Notes: generated by a model not told the origin, from the letters alone. A stretch of 64,000 bases of DNA from Bradyrhizobium macuxiense (GCF_007993935.1 NZ_VITY01000001.1:496001-560000), one strand, 5' to 3'; shown: positions 1 through 9,524, counted from the stretch's first letter. A program made the numbers and translations.

Positions 1-168
1 TGTTTCCTCCGCGCAGCATGAAAGCCGTAGCCACCAATGGAGGGATACTCACGTCCAATTCGAACTCTGTCATGGGGTCGGTGTCCCAAGAATCATTAAT
101 GGCTCGACCGTGGCTTCCCGAAAATCGGGACAAGGCGCGTTCCTTCTCCCGCCCGCGATGCAGGAGCT

Positions 169-1335
169 TTACAGCACTGCGCGCAGCCCCGGAACGCGCC
201 GAGCCAGCAATCCGACGACCAGAAAGCTGGCGACCACGCCGACGAGGCTTGCCAACAGGAATTTCCATTGCGGGGCAACGGTCCAATCGTGCATGACGCG
301 GGTCACCGCGATCAGCACAGGGGCGTGCAGAACGTAAACGCCGAAGGCATTCCGACTGAGGAACCCAGTCACCGGGCCCTGCCAGTCGAACAGGTCACGA
401 TACAGCACCACCAACCCAAGGCTGAGCGAGGCGCAGGTTGCCGACCGCCAAAAGTCCATGCCTGCCGCCTGCCAATGCCAACCGCCGCCGTAGTCGGCCA
501 GCCGACCTTCGAGGGCTCCCCCAAAGACGACGATTGCGGCCCACAGCGCGATGCTCCCGACCAGCCCGCAGACCAGCCAGCGCCGTCCTGCGCCGCTCGA
601 AATCTGTCGCAGCCAATCGCCCCGCCACGCCGCGACTCCGGCGACGAACATGAAGGGGTACTGCGGCGCGTCGTGGATGGCGATGTTGAGGATGGTGCCG
701 CCTTCTGGCGCCAGCAGCCCCACCGCGAACGTCACGGCGCTCATCGCCAGGACAAAGCCGAGCACAGCGGCGAGGCTCGGTATCGCCCGGGCGGAGGGCT
801 GGCCGATCGGATGGAATCTGCAAACCAGCGCAAAGCAGCCGGAAAACAGCAACAGCACAAGGCAGAACCAGAGCGGGCCGGAGCCGTCAAGAAGTTGGCC
901 GTTGGAGACGTGGTGCAACCAGTCCTCGGTGAAACTCCGGCGCGGCTCCGACCACCATGATCCCGCCACGTAGTACTCCGTCAGCGGTCCGATAACCCCG
1001 ATATAAAGAAGCAGGGGTAAGCCGAGCCGGTACAGCCGTTCCTTCAAGAAGCCGGCGACGCCGCGGCGAGCGACCATGCTGGCGGCAAAATATCCGGCGA
1101 TGCCGAACAGCAGCCCCATCGAGACCGCGTGCTGAAGCGCCTGATAGGCCGCAAAGGCCACCCGGGTGCCCAGGCCCAACGGTGGGTGTTCGCGATAGTA
1201 CCAGCTTCCAAACGGCGAGTAGGTGACGGCGGCATGCATGACCACCACCATGCTGATCGCCGACCAGCGCAGATTGTCGATATAAAGGAGTCTGTGGGTG
1301 GTCGGTCGAACGGGCTGTACCATGGGCGTCTCCAA
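169..1335 (-). CDS. Acyltransferase family 3 membrane protein
   Basis: A 388-residue integral membrane protein of the acyltransferase-3 family, which moves acyl groups onto sugars, glycans or lipids at the inner membrane. The N-terminus has the family signature RLLYIDNLRW followed by a first membrane helix ending in VVVMHAAVTY, whose His is the usual catalytic candidate. About ten hydrophobic segments follow. A second Met lies at residue 5. It lies 105 bases downstream of the AraC-type gene on the same strand and may be co-transcribed with it. The acceptor substrate cannot be read from the sequence. Confidence 0.85.
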   Translation of the reverse strand: METPMVQPVRPTTHRLLYIDNLRWSAISMVVVMHAAVTYSPFGSWYYREHPPLGLGTRVAFAAYQALQHAVSMGLLFGIAGYFAASMVARRGVAGFLKERLYRLGLPLLLYIGVIGPLTEYYVAGSWWSEPRRSFTEDWLHHVSNGQLLDGSGPLWFCLVLLLFSGCFALVCRFHPIGQPSARAIPSLAAVLGFVLAMSAVTFAVGLLAPEGGTILNIAIHDAPQYPFMFVAGVAAWRGDWLRQISSGAGRRWLVCGLVGSIALWAAIVVFGGALEGRLADYGGGWHWQAAGMDFWRSATCASLSLGLVVLYRDLFDWQGPVTGFLSRNAFGVYVLHAPVLIAVTRVMHDWTVAPQWKFLLASLVGVVASFLVVGLLARRVPGLRAVL

Positions 1336-1440
1336 TGCTGGACGCCGAACATGGTGGCGAAGACCGAGCCGGTCGCGCCGAAAGTCGCAGTTTGGGTCGC
1401 CGAAACCCGCAAAGCCTGGCCGTTTGCGACAATCGGCGCG

Positions 1441-2520
1441 TCAGACCGGTCCGGCCAGGGTCCGTTTGCGGAATGTGCTCGGCGTTTCTCCAGTCACCGC
1501 CTTGAACGCGCGATTGAACGGGCCGATCGACTCGAAGCCGGCATCCAGTGCAATCGTCAGGATCGGGACCCGCGCCTGGCCGGCATCGGCCAGGGCCGAG
1601 CGCGCTTCCGCCAGCCGGTAGGAGTTGACGAAGCGGGCGAAGTTGCCATAGCCGAGCCGCTGATTGATGAGCTGGCGCACGCGGTATTCCGGCGTGTCGA
1701 GCCGCTTGGCCAGGCTGGCGATGGTCATGCTGCCGTCGCGGTAGGCCCGCTCCACCTCCATGACCGTCTGCAAACGCCGATAGAGGGCCGCTTCCGCGTC
1801 GGTCATTTCAGATATTGATGGGGCCGGTTCCGATGCCGGCGCCGCTGCGGCTACCGCGGAGACCGGGCTTGCCCGATGCAAGCGGAACAAGGCGGCAGCA
1901 AGCGCGATGCCGAGCACACCGGGAAGCGCTGGTGTCATCGCGAGATTGCTTGACCCAATCAGCGTGCAGCCCACGATCGCGAGGCCCAAACCCCATGCGA
2001 ACACGACCCGATCCCGGCGGCGCATCTCGATCAGGTCGTTGGATCGGCCCAGCACAACGCGACCGATCGCGATCACCACAAGCACGAGAGCGCAGACATG
2101 GGTTGCGAGCCAGGCCCATGAAGAATCGGTAACCACGGACCAGATGGCAAGCAACGCCATCACACCCACCGCTGTCCAGCCAATCCACGGCGGCCTCGCC
2201 GTGTCGTCGAATACCTCTTCGCTCCAGAGCACAAAGACGGCCGCCGCCATATTGCTCGCCAGCCGCAGGACGAGGATCCACACTGCCTGGCTGTCGTGAA
2301 ATTGCGGAGCCGTCTCAATGAGAAACGCAATTCCGCACAGGTCGAAAACAAGGGTGATGCGGCCGAGCCTATTGTTGCGCGACTGCAGCAGGGCGTCGAG
2401 CGCCAGAAGCACCAGCAAAGCGAGGGCCCCACCGCGAAGACCTATATCCAGGAGCATCTTCCTCACCAAACTGGTCGACAGGCGCGCCAGCGATGTGGGC
2501 GCGGCGGGGCGAAGGTACAT
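1441..2520 (-). CDS. AraC-family regulator with N-terminal membrane domain
   Basis: A 359-residue protein. The first ~220 residues hold several hydrophobic helices, and the last ~100 form a typical AraC/XylS double helix-turn-helix (TIASLAKRL, then IALDAGFESIGPFNRAFKA and GETPSTFRK near the end). This architecture is known for membrane-anchored AraC regulators that sense a signal at the membrane. The linker is rich in Ala and Pro. It probably controls the acyltransferase gene immediately downstream on the same strand. Confidence 0.88.
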   Translation of the reverse strand: MYLRPAAPTSLARLSTSLVRKMLLDIGLRGGALALLVLLALDALLQSRNNRLGRITLVFDLCGIAFLIETAPQFHDSQAVWILVLRLASNMAAAVFVLWSEEVFDDTARPPWIGWTAVGVMALLAIWSVVTDSSWAWLATHVCALVLVVIAIGRVVLGRSNDLIEMRRRDRVVFAWGLGLAIVGCTLIGSSNLAMTPALPGVLGIALAAALFRLHRASPVSAVAAAAPASEPAPSISEMTDAEAALYRRLQTVMEVERAYRDGSMTIASLAKRLDTPEYRVRQLINQRLGYGNFARFVNSYRLAEARSALADAGQARVPILTIALDAGFESIGPFNRAFKAVTGETPSTFRKRTLAGPV

Positions 2521-2674
2521 TCGCGCTATTTCGGAATATTAGAAATATATCCCTGAGTTGCCCGACGTGTCAAGTTGCGTGGCCGAACGCCGGCCGCCGC
2601 CGGCTGCTTTGCATGGGGTTGTTTTCGATATTTTTGGCAGCGGCCCCTGCGGCGGCCCCATGACTGATACTGCC

Positions 2675-4003
2675 CTACCCCGTCCCGCCCGGCTCGAGCG
2701 CCTCGCCGAGCTCGAGCGGATGCGCCATGGTCTCGTGCAGCGCGTCCTTGTCGAGCTCGCCTTCGGAGAGGCTGATCACGACGCAGGCGACGCCGTTGCC
2801 GATCAAATTGGTCAGCGCGCGGCATTCGCTCATGAACTTGTCGATGCCGACCAGGATGGCGATCGACTGGATCGGAATATCGGGCACGATCGACAGCGTC
2901 GCGGCAAGCGTGATGAAGCCGGCGCCGGTGACGCCGGAGGCGCCCTTCGAGGTGATCATGGCGATGCCGAGGATGCCGAGCTCTTGCCAGATCGTCAGAT
3001 GGGTGTTGGTGGCCTGCGCCAGGAACAGCGTCGCCAGCGTCATGTAGATGTTGGTGCCGTCGAGATTGAAGCTGTAGCCGGTCGGCACCACGAGGCCGAC
3101 TACCGAGCGCGAGGCGCCGAGATGCTCCATCTTCTGGATCATCTGCGGCAGCACCGTCTCCGACGACGAGGTGCCGAGCACGATCAGCAGCTCGTCCTTG
3201 ATATAGGCGATGAAGCGGATGATCGAGAAACCCGAGAGCCGCGCGATCGCGCCCAGCACGATCAGCACGAACAGGATGCTGGTGAGATAGAAGGTCGCGA
3301 TCAGCGCCGCCAAATTGACCAGCGAGCCGAGGCCGTAGGCACCGACCGTGAAGGCCATCGCGCCGAACGCGCCGAGCGGCGCGACGCGGACGATGATCCG
3401 AATGATGCCGAAGAACATCTTGGCCGCCGTGTCGATCGCCGCGGCAATCGGCTCGCCGACTTTGCCCATCAGCGCGATGGCGAAGCCCGAGAGGATCGAG
3501 ATCAGCAGCACCTGCAGCAGGTCGCCGCGCGCGATCGCGCCGAGATAGCTGTCCGGAATGATCGCCATCAGATGGGCGACGATGCCCTGCTCCTTCGCCT
3601 GCGTGACGTAGGTGGAGACCGACTTCGGATCGATCGTGGCGGGATCGATGTTGAAGCCGCGACCGGGCTGCAGCAGTTCGCCGATCAAGAGGCCAACCGC
3701 GAGCGCGACCGTCGACACCGCCTCGAAATAGATCAGCGCCTTCAGCCCGACCCGGCCGACGCGCTTGAGATCGCCCATCGAGGAGATGCCGTGCACCACG
3801 GTGCAGAAGATCACCGGCGCGATCATCATCTTGATCAGCGCGATGAAGCCGTCGCCGAGCGGCTTCAACTGCTTGCCGAGGCCGGGATAGAAATGTCCGA
3901 TCAAGACGCCCGCGAAGATCGCGATCAAGACCTGGATGTAGAGGATCTTGTACCAGGGCTGATGCTTGTGATGGACGGCGGGCTTGATCGCGTCTGTGGT
4001 CAT
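2675..4003 (-). CDS. dctA: C4-dicarboxylate:cation symporter DctA
   Basis: A 442-residue DctA/GltP-type symporter that imports succinate, fumarate and malate with cations across the inner membrane. Family signatures are the serine-rich hairpin [12 protein letters not shown], the [10 protein letters not shown] motif in the transport core and [14 protein letters not shown]. The frame stays open upstream to 4099, but the Met at 4003 (MTTDAIKP) begins the conserved part and fits the family length. In rhizobia DctA feeds bacteroids with host dicarboxylates. No dctBD regulators are in the window, so this may be a paralogue rather than the symbiotic copy. Confidence 0.93.
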   Translation of the reverse strand: MTTDAIKPAVHHKHQPWYKILYIQVLIAIFAGVLIGHFYPGLGKQLKPLGDGFIALIKMMIAPVIFCTVVHGISSMGDLKRVGRVGLKALIYFEAVSTVALAVGLLIGELLQPGRGFNIDPATIDPKSVSTYVTQAKEQGIVAHLMAIIPDSYLGAIARGDLLQVLLISILSGFAIALMGKVGEPIAAAIDTAAKMFFGIIRIIVRVAPLGAFGAMAFTVGAYGLGSLVNLAALIATFYLTSILFVLIVLGAIARLSGFSIIRFIAYIKDELLIVLGTSSSETVLPQMIQKMEHLGASRSVVGLVVPTGYSFNLDGTNIYMTLATLFLAQATNTHLTIWQELGILGIAMITSKGASGVTGAGFITLAATLSIVPDIPIQSIAILVGIDKFMSECRALTNLIGNGVACVVISLSEGELDKDALHETMAHPLELGEALEPGGTG

Positions 4004-4145
4004 GAGGTGCCCCGGGCTGGAAGTGAACTCAATCGGTGATGCCATCTTGGCGGAGCCGCGCGCAAGCGACAATGCCCATTCGCATAGCGGCGAGCGCACA
4101 CGAATCTGTCATAGACTGCGGCCGGCTCGCACCCGGAGGCTGAGG

Positions 4146-4304
4146 ATGGAATTCACCGCACTGTTTCTCGCCATCACCGTCGCCATGCTGGTGGCCTGGC
4201 GTGGTCCGCGTCCCCTGGCGATCGGCTTGTTCGCGGTGATCCTGGTCGCCTGCGTCGCGACCTTGCTGCACCACGCCACCGACCGTCTCACTCTGTCGTT
4301 CTGA
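4146..4304 (+). CDS. DUF5993-type small membrane protein
   Basis: A 52-residue protein that is almost entirely one or two membrane helices (MEFTALFLAITVAMLV, then ...AIGLFAVILVACVATLL). It starts after a GAGG ribosome binding site and ends 8 bases before the DsbB-like gene, so the two are translationally linked. Small proteins of this type are known partners of DsbB-like genes in rhizobia. It is probably an accessory subunit or chaperone of the neighbouring disulfide oxidase; its role is inferred from position only. Confidence 0.7.
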   Translation: MEFTALFLAITVAMLVAWRGPRPLAIGLFAVILVACVATLLHHATDRLTLSF

Positions 4305-4312
4305 GGCCAGCG

Positions 4313-4858
4313 ATGACCGACACCCAGGCCGTGACCCTGAATGCCCTCGCGCTTTATGGCCTTGCGCTGCTGCTGACTGCTGCTTTTGCCGCACAGCTGC
4401 TGCTGCACGAGCTGCCCTGCCCGCTGTGTTTGTTGCAGCGCATTCTTTTCGCCCTGCTGGCGATCGGACCGATCTTGAACATCCGCTTCGGACCGCGGCC
4501 GAGCCATTATGCCTTGTCGCTGCTGACGGCCGTCCTCGGCGCCTCGGTCTCGACCCGGCAGGTGCTGCTGCACGTCCTCCCCGGCGACGCCGGCTACGGC
4601 TCGGCGCTGCTCGGCTATCATTATTATACGTGGGCGCTGATTGGATTCATCGCAGCGATCGTCCTGCTCGCCGCCATGCTGCTGTTCGACCGCCAGTTCG
4701 ATCACCGTACAGCAAAAGTCACCGCGCCCGGCGGATTCGCACAGGGCGCGGTGTGGCTTGTGATCGGGCTGACGGCGCTGAACGTGCTTTCCACCCTGCT
4801 CGAATGCGGCTTTGCCGCCTGCGCCGATAATCCCGTCGTCTATGAGATGCTGAAGTAG
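4313..4858 (+). CDS. Disulfide bond formation protein B (DsbB-like)
   Basis: A 181-residue inner-membrane protein with four hydrophobic helices. The first redox pair is C36-P-L-C39 at the end of helix 1, and a second pair, C165 and C170 (ECGFAAC), lies near the C-terminus. DsbB passes electrons from a periplasmic thiol oxidase to quinones. The second pair sits at the far C-terminus rather than in the usual loop between helices 3 and 4, which marks the DsbB variant that travels with DUF5993. It forms a two-gene operon with the small gene 8 bases upstream. Confidence 0.85.
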   Translation: MTDTQAVTLNALALYGLALLLTAAFAAQLLLHELPCPLCLLQRILFALLAIGPILNIRFGPRPSHYALSLLTAVLGASVSTRQVLLHVLPGDAGYGSALLGYHYYTWALIGFIAAIVLLAAMLLFDRQFDHRTAKVTAPGGFAQGAVWLVIGLTALNVLSTLLECGFAACADNPVVYEMLK

Positions 4859-4863
4859 CCTGC

Positions 4864-5568
4864 TCAGGGACGCTTCGGAATATTCAGCCCGCGTTCGACG
4901 GCCGGCCGCTTGAGACCGCGCTCGAGCCACGCGGCGACGTTCTTGAACCGGTCGAACTCAACAAGCTCGCGCGCGCCGTAGAAGCCGATCAGATTGCGCA
5001 CCCAGCCGAGCATCGAGATGTCGGCGATGGTGTATTCATCGTCCATGAACCACTGCCGCCCGGCGAGATGTGTCTCCATCACGTCGAGCAGGCGCGCGGA
5101 CTCCGCGACGTAGCGCTGCAACGGACGCTTGTCCTCATAGTCCTTGCCGGCGAATTTATTGAAGAAGCCGACCTGGCCGAACATCGGCCCGATGCCGCCG
5201 ATCTGGAAATGCACCCACTGGATCGCCTGGTAGCGCCGCGCGGCGTCCGCCGGCAACAGCTTGCCGGTCTTCTCAGCGAGATATTGCAGGATGGCGCCGG
5301 ACTCGAACAGCGGCAGCGGCTTGCCGCCGGGGCCGTTGGGATCGAGGATCGCCGGGATCTTGCCGTTCGGGTTCAACGACAGGAACTCAGCCGTCTTCTG
5401 GTCGTCCTTGTTGAAATCGACGAGATGGACCTCGTAGGGCAGCCCGATCTCCTCGAGCATGATCGAGACCTTCACGCCGTTCGGCGTCGGCAGCGAATAG
5501 AGTTGCAGGCGGTCCGGATGCTGGGCGGGCCAGCGCTTCGTGATGGGAAAGGCCGTGAGGTCGGTCAT
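4864..5568 (-). CDS. Glutathione S-transferase (YghU/YfcG-like)
   Basis: About 234 residues with an N-terminal thioredoxin-like domain and a C-terminal helical domain. LYSLPTPNGVKVSIMLEEIGLPYE is followed by NPNGKIPAI and the glutathione-binding FESGAILQYLAEK; the C-terminal part carries TIADISMLGWVRN. The PNG and NPNGKIPA motifs resemble the YfcG/YghU class, which has disulfide-bond reductase activity. A Met lies six codons upstream (5586), but MTDLTAFP at 5568 looks the better start. It is convergent with the DsbB-like gene, with only 5 bases between the stops. Confidence 0.88.
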   Translation of the reverse strand: MTDLTAFPITKRWPAQHPDRLQLYSLPTPNGVKVSIMLEEIGLPYEVHLVDFNKDDQKTAEFLSLNPNGKIPAILDPNGPGGKPLPLFESGAILQYLAEKTGKLLPADAARRYQAIQWVHFQIGGIGPMFGQVGFFNKFAGKDYEDKRPLQRYVAESARLLDVMETHLAGRQWFMDDEYTIADISMLGWVRNLIGFYGARELVEFDRFKNVAAWLERGLKRPAVERGLNIPKRP

Positions 5569-5647
5569 ATCAGGCATTCTTTGCATGGTTGTTGTTGGAC
5601 GGCTAATGTACGGAGCTCATTGAAAGCCGCAAGGTCTGCAACCGGCC

Positions 5648-6529
5648 ATGGACGATCAGCAGCACGATCAACAGACAAGCGCAGCGCTCGGCCTTTCCGA
5701 CGACGAACTCGCGGATCATCCGACCGTGTTCGCGGCGGATGCGCTGGCCGGCCAGGTGGTCGTCGTGTCCGGCGGCGCCGGCGGCATCGGCCGCGCCATC
5801 GCCTGGCTGTTCGCCCGGCTCGGCGCGCATGTCGTCGTCGTGGGACGCAATGCCGACAAGCTCGATGCGCTGGTCGATCGTCTCGGCCATCGCGGCGTCA
5901 AGGCATCCGCACACGTCGCCGACATCAAGGATGCCGACGCGGTCAACGCGATGTTCGATGCATTGTGGACCGCGCATGGCCGCGTCGATCATCTCGTCAA
6001 CAGCGCCGGCGGTCAGTTCCCGCAGGCCGCGATCGATTTCTCGATCAAGGGCTGGAACGCGGTCATCAACACCAATCTCAACGGCACCTGGTACATGATG
6101 CAGGCCGCGGCGCAACGCTGGCGCGACCGCAAACATCAAGGCAGCATCGTCAATGTCGTCGTGGTCACGACCCACGGCCTCTACGGCATCGCGCATACGA
6201 TCGCGGCGCGCTCCGGCGTGATCGGCCTGTCGCGCGCGCTCGCGGTCGAGTGGGCGCCGCTGAACATCCGCATCAACTGCATCGCGCCCGGTGCGATCGA
6301 GACCGAGGGCTGGAACGTCTACAGCGAGGCGGCGCGCGCCGCCTATCCGCGCTCCAATCCGATGATGCGCCCGGGCACGCCGTGGGACATCGCGGAAGCC
6401 GCCGTCTATCTCGCCGCGCCCTCCGGCAAGTTCATCACCGGCGAGACGCTGACTGTCGACGGCGGCGGCCAGCATTGGGGCGAGACCTGGACCACCGGCA
6501 AGCCGGACTACTTCAAGGGTGGCGATTGA
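5648..6529 (+). CDS. SDR oxidoreductase with PECR-like active site
   Basis: A 293-residue short-chain dehydrogenase. It has the NADP-binding SGGAGGIG at 41-48, the NSAGG loop at 118-122 and a C-terminal TGETLTVDGGG. The usual YxxxK pair is absent: the aligned positions read T184 and R188 within HTIAARSGVIGL. Peroxisomal trans-2-enoyl-CoA reductase (PECR) and related dienoyl-CoA reductases carry a similar HxxAARAGV segment, so enoyl-CoA or enone reduction is more likely than classical alcohol oxidation. It diverges from the GST gene, 79 bases away. Confidence 0.82.
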   Translation: MDDQQHDQQTSAALGLSDDELADHPTVFAADALAGQVVVVSGGAGGIGRAIAWLFARLGAHVVVVGRNADKLDALVDRLGHRGVKASAHVADIKDADAVNAMFDALWTAHGRVDHLVNSAGGQFPQAAIDFSIKGWNAVINTNLNGTWYMMQAAAQRWRDRKHQGSIVNVVVVTTHGLYGIAHTIAARSGVIGLSRALAVEWAPLNIRINCIAPGAIETEGWNVYSEAARAAYPRSNPMMRPGTPWDIAEAAVYLAAPSGKFITGETLTVDGGGQHWGETWTTGKPDYFKGGD

Positions 6530-6536
6530 CCACCTC

Positions 6537-6564
6537 CGTCGTGCTGGCGAAAGCCGGGACGACG
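6537..6564. repeat. REP-like GNRA-loop hairpin
   Basis: An imperfect inverted repeat with arms CGTCGTGCTGGC and GCCGGGACGACG around a GAAA loop, right after the SDR stop. The same family of palindromes recurs elsewhere in the window (about 44.1 kb). It may act as a transcription terminator or mRNA stabiliser between two convergent genes. Confidence 0.6.
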
Positions 6565-6590
6565 CGGGGTAATGGTCCGGTCGACCACGA

Positions 6591-6935
6591 TCACTTCCCG
6601 TCGTCGAAGCTGACGATGACGGCGGCGTTCGCGATCAGGATCGGGTCGTTGCCGAGATCGGACGGAATCTCGAGCCCGCCCGCGATCGCCTTCACGGTCT
6701 TGGTGCCATAGGGCAGTTCCTTGGCGACGGCGTCGGTATCGACCGCTTCCGGATTAGGCACGGCGATCGTGACGTCGACGAACATGTCGTTGGCGGTCTT
6801 GTCGAGCATGCGGAAGAAGCCGAGGCTGGAATGACGGATCGCATCCGACACCGCCCGCTTGGCGGCCTTGGTGGCGTCGCGGCCGTGAACGTCGACGCCC
6901 ATGCCCATTTCGGTGATACAGCGCACGCGTGTCAT
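6591..6935 (-). CDS. Lin0512 family conserved protein
   Basis: A 114-residue protein whose start (RCITEMGMGVDVHGRDATKA) is characteristic of the Lin0512 family of conserved proteins of unknown function. It is probably a small soluble cytoplasmic protein; the family often has a repeated alpha/beta pattern. It has no obvious catalytic residues and sits alone, convergent with the SDR gene. The family call is from memory of the N-terminal signature. Confidence 0.75.
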   Translation of the reverse strand: MTRVRCITEMGMGVDVHGRDATKAAKRAVSDAIRHSSLGFFRMLDKTANDMFVDVTIAVPNPEAVDTDAVAKELPYGTKTVKAIAGGLEIPSDLGNDPILIANAAVIVSFDDGK

Positions 6936-6998
6936 GAAACTTTCCTGTTGTCGTTGGCGTGAGAGAGCTTCACTCCTTCGCGCTCTGCGTCCGCGCCG

Positions 6999-8222
6999 TC
7001 AAGCCGGGTCCCTGGCCTCGCTTACGCCGTTGTGATCGCCGCGCGCGAGCAGCCATGCCGCGAGACCGGCAAGGATCGCCGCAGCAGCCACCATGACGCT
7101 GGCCGCGCCCCAGCCCCAGGCCGAGACGACGGCGCCGACCGCGATCGGTCCACAGACCTGGCCGAAATTGCTGCCCGTCATCAACAGCCCCATCATGACC
7201 GGCACCATCGCCGCAGAACGCGCCGCCGCGGGCGCGGTTGCAAGCAACGTCGCCGGGATCAGGCCGCCGATCGCCGAGAACAGCAGGCACAGAACGAATG
7301 CGCTCCACCCGCCGAGCATCGGCAGGAAGATCCCGAATGCGGACGCGCCCATGACCAATGCCGCCGCGGCCATCAACCCATTGCGGTTGACGCCGCGCGC
7401 CAGCAGATTGCCGGCGGCGAGATTGCCGACCACGTTGGCCGCTGCCGCCAACGCACTGAGCCCGCCCGCGCTCTGGCTGGAGACGCCGAGCCGCGCGGTG
7501 AGCAGGATCGGAAGGAAGCTGAACAGCGCAAAGAACATCAGGCTGTACAGCGCAAACAGCACCATCAGAAGCGCCGGCGTGCGCCGCTGCGCCAGCGCGG
7601 CGGCTTCCTGCATCAGCCCGCTGCGCGCCGGGCCGGTCCGCGATGCCACCTCGGGCACGGTGATGCCAGCGAGGACGAACAGCACGGCGCCAAAGCCGGC
7701 GCTGGCCCACCAGATCGCGCGCCACCCATCGAACATCGGGCCGGCCACCAGCGCCAGCGCGATGCCGAACGGCATCACGCAACTCCACACCGCCATGGTG
7801 ACGTTGCGCGCGCTGACATCGACGACACGATCGAGCAATGCGGGCGCGGCCACCATCACCAGCAGGAAGCCGAGCCCTTCCAGCAGCCGCGACGCCAGCA
7901 ACACCGCAAGCGACGGCGCGAGCGCGCCCGACGCCGCGCCGAGCGTGATGGCCGCAAGGCCGCACAGCAGCACCCTGCGCGCGCCGACCGCGGCGATCAC
8001 GACGCCGGCCGGCACGCTGCCGACCAGCCCCAGCACCGCGAAGATGCCGGCGATCGTACCGACCGCGGCGAGGTCGATGCCGAGGTTCTGCTGCAGCATC
8101 GCCGCGGCGATCGGCACCTTCCCGACCTGCAACGCGGCGCCGATCCCGCAGCCCATCACGATGGCGACCGTCGCCCATCGCTTGGTCTCGCTCTGCTGCG
8201 CCACGGCCGTCTCGATCGTCAT
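6999..8222 (-). CDS. MFS transporter (12-TM)
   Basis: About 407 residues with 12 hydrophobic segments. The loop after helix 2 (VVIAAVGARRVLLCG) corresponds to the MFS G-x-x-x-D-R-x-G-R-R motif in degenerate form. The frame is open to 8315, but the Met at 8222 (MTIETAVAQQ) is the likely start because the conserved part begins soon after. It is divergent from a LysR gene 98 bases away, so the LysR protein probably controls it. Substrate unknown. Confidence 0.85.
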   Translation of the reverse strand: MTIETAVAQQSETKRWATVAIVMGCGIGAALQVGKVPIAAAMLQQNLGIDLAAVGTIAGIFAVLGLVGSVPAGVVIAAVGARRVLLCGLAAITLGAASGALAPSLAVLLASRLLEGLGFLLVMVAAPALLDRVVDVSARNVTMAVWSCVMPFGIALALVAGPMFDGWRAIWWASAGFGAVLFVLAGITVPEVASRTGPARSGLMQEAAALAQRRTPALLMVLFALYSLMFFALFSFLPILLTARLGVSSQSAGGLSALAAAANVVGNLAAGNLLARGVNRNGLMAAAALVMGASAFGIFLPMLGGWSAFVLCLLFSAIGGLIPATLLATAPAAARSAAMVPVMMGLLMTGSNFGQVCGPIAVGAVVSAWGWGAASVMVAAAAILAGLAAWLLARGDHNGVSEARDPA

Positions 8223-8320
8223 GCGTGCACTCCGCCCTAGGCTCAAGCCCCACAAATAGCGTTTCCATGCCATCGACAGGAGTGATAAGTTTTGCATCCA
8301 TTTGATCGATTTCATAGATC

Positions 8321-9262
8321 ATGCTCGATAACCTCACGCTCGATCAGATCCGCGTCTTTGTCGCCATCGCCGACAGCGGCAGCTTTCGCGCCGCCGCGAC
8401 CAGGCTGGCGCGGGTGCAGTCCGCGGTCAGCCATGCCATCGCCAACCTCGAGACCGAGCTCGGCCTCGCGCTGTTCGACCGTTCCAGCCATCGCCCGGCG
8501 CTGACCGCCGAAGGCAAGGCGCTGCTCGGCAATGCGCGCGACCTCCTGCTCCGCGTCGATGCGATGCGGGCGCGGGCCCACGGCCTTGGCGACGGGGTGG
8601 AGTCGGAACTCGCTGTTGTCGTCGACACGCTGTTTCCGATCGCCGCCATCGGCGCGGCGCTGACGGAGATGCGCACGGCCTATCCATCCGTCAGCGTGCG
8701 GCTCGCGGTCGAACCGATGGGCGGTCCGATCGCAGCCCTCACCGAGCGGCGCAGCGCGCTCGCCGTCACCGTCGGCGAGGATTTTCGCGATCCCCGCCTC
8801 GCGCTCGACGCGATCTGCTCCGTGCAGATCGTCGCCGTCGCCTCGGCAAGCCATCCGCTCGCACGCCGTGGCCGCAAGAGCGTCGCCGACCTCGCCGATC
8901 ATCTGCAGATCGTGCTGTCGGACCCGACGCCGCTGTCGGAAGGCCGCAGCTTCGGCGTGCTCTCGCCGCAGATTTGCCGGGTCAGCAATCAGGACACCAA
9001 GCACGCCATGATCCTGGCCGGGCTCGGCTGGGGCCGGCTGCCGCTGTGGCAGGTGGCGCGCGACTTGAACGAACGCCGCCTGGTGCGGATCGAGACCGGC
9101 GCACTTGGTCGCAACGCGGCGCTTACAATGGAGGCCTATCTCGCGCACCGGCTCGACGAGCCGATCGGCCCCGCTGCACACGCGTTTGCAGATGCGCTGA
9201 CGCGGATCGCTGCGCGCGGCAGCAAACCCGCGAGCACAGCGAAGCCGCACAAGCGGCGCTGA
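8321..9262 (+). CDS. LysR-family transcriptional regulator
   Basis: A 313-residue regulator with the N-terminal winged HTH typical of LysR (LDQIRVFVAIADSGSFRAAA, then AVSHAIANLETELGLALFDR) and a C-terminal periplasmic-binding-like effector domain. It is divergent from the MFS gene at 6999-8222, the arrangement usual for a LysR protein and its target. Effector unknown. Confidence 0.9.
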   Translation: MLDNLTLDQIRVFVAIADSGSFRAAATRLARVQSAVSHAIANLETELGLALFDRSSHRPALTAEGKALLGNARDLLLRVDAMRARAHGLGDGVESELAVVVDTLFPIAAIGAALTEMRTAYPSVSVRLAVEPMGGPIAALTERRSALAVTVGEDFRDPRLALDAICSVQIVAVASASHPLARRGRKSVADLADHLQIVLSDPTPLSEGRSFGVLSPQICRVSNQDTKHAMILAGLGWGRLPLWQVARDLNERRLVRIETGALGRNAALTMEAYLAHRLDEPIGPAAHAFADALTRIAARGSKPASTAKPHKRR

Positions 9263-9289
9263 ATTTTTCCGTCGCTATCATTTCCGTTG

Positions 9290-9318
9290 TTGACATCGAC
9301 ATCGACGAGGCGTATGTC
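9290..9318 (+). promoter_or_regulatory. Sigma70-type promoter of the Y RNA/Ro60 leader
   Basis: TTGACA at 9290-9295 and TATGTC at 9313-9318 with 17 bases between them. The same arrangement, with matching bases around the -10 (GGCGTAT), lies in front of rtcB at 24572-24600. The resemblance continues downstream for about 200 bases, so the two promoter-leader units are paralogous. Confidence 0.6.
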
Positions 9319-9324
9319 CCGCAA

Positions 9325-9524
9325 CCTTCGCGAGCACCATCGCTCGCGATCAAACATGAGCCAGATGATGCACTACGGATTTGAAAGATTCCGCCAACTA
9401 TCGAACGGCCTCCGGCCGATCGATAGCGTGTGCCCGGCTCATGGGAGCGACCTCGCATAGCGCGAGGTCGACAGTCCGCAATCAATGTGGACCCTCCCGA
9501 GCCAAGTGCTCCGGAGGGTTTTTT
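9325..9524 (+). ncRNA. Structured leader RNA A ending in intrinsic terminator (before Y RNAs)
   Basis: About 200 bases of predicted structured RNA. In order it has a hairpin (CTATCG... CGATAG around 9399-9426), a conserved core from 9431 (TGCCCGG then TCATGGGAGCG), a GACCTCGC/GCGAGGTC hairpin, a small GTCC/GGAC hairpin, and a perfect terminator at 9492-9524 (CCCTCC-GAGC / GCTC-GGAGGG, then T6). Leader B before rtcB has the same order of elements with compensatory changes. It is either an attenuator in front of the Y RNA-Ro60 transcript or an independent small RNA. No protein reading is credible. Confidence 0.65.

Noticed and set aside
1..168. Possible small gene at the window start
   Set aside because: Several short frames but none with start site or recognisable product; only a weak CCCGA/TCGGG hairpin at 118-130.
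2558..4039. A 493-codon open frame antisense to dctA
   Set aside because: Arg/Asp-rich composition and full overlap with a conserved gene on the other strand; GC-driven shadow.
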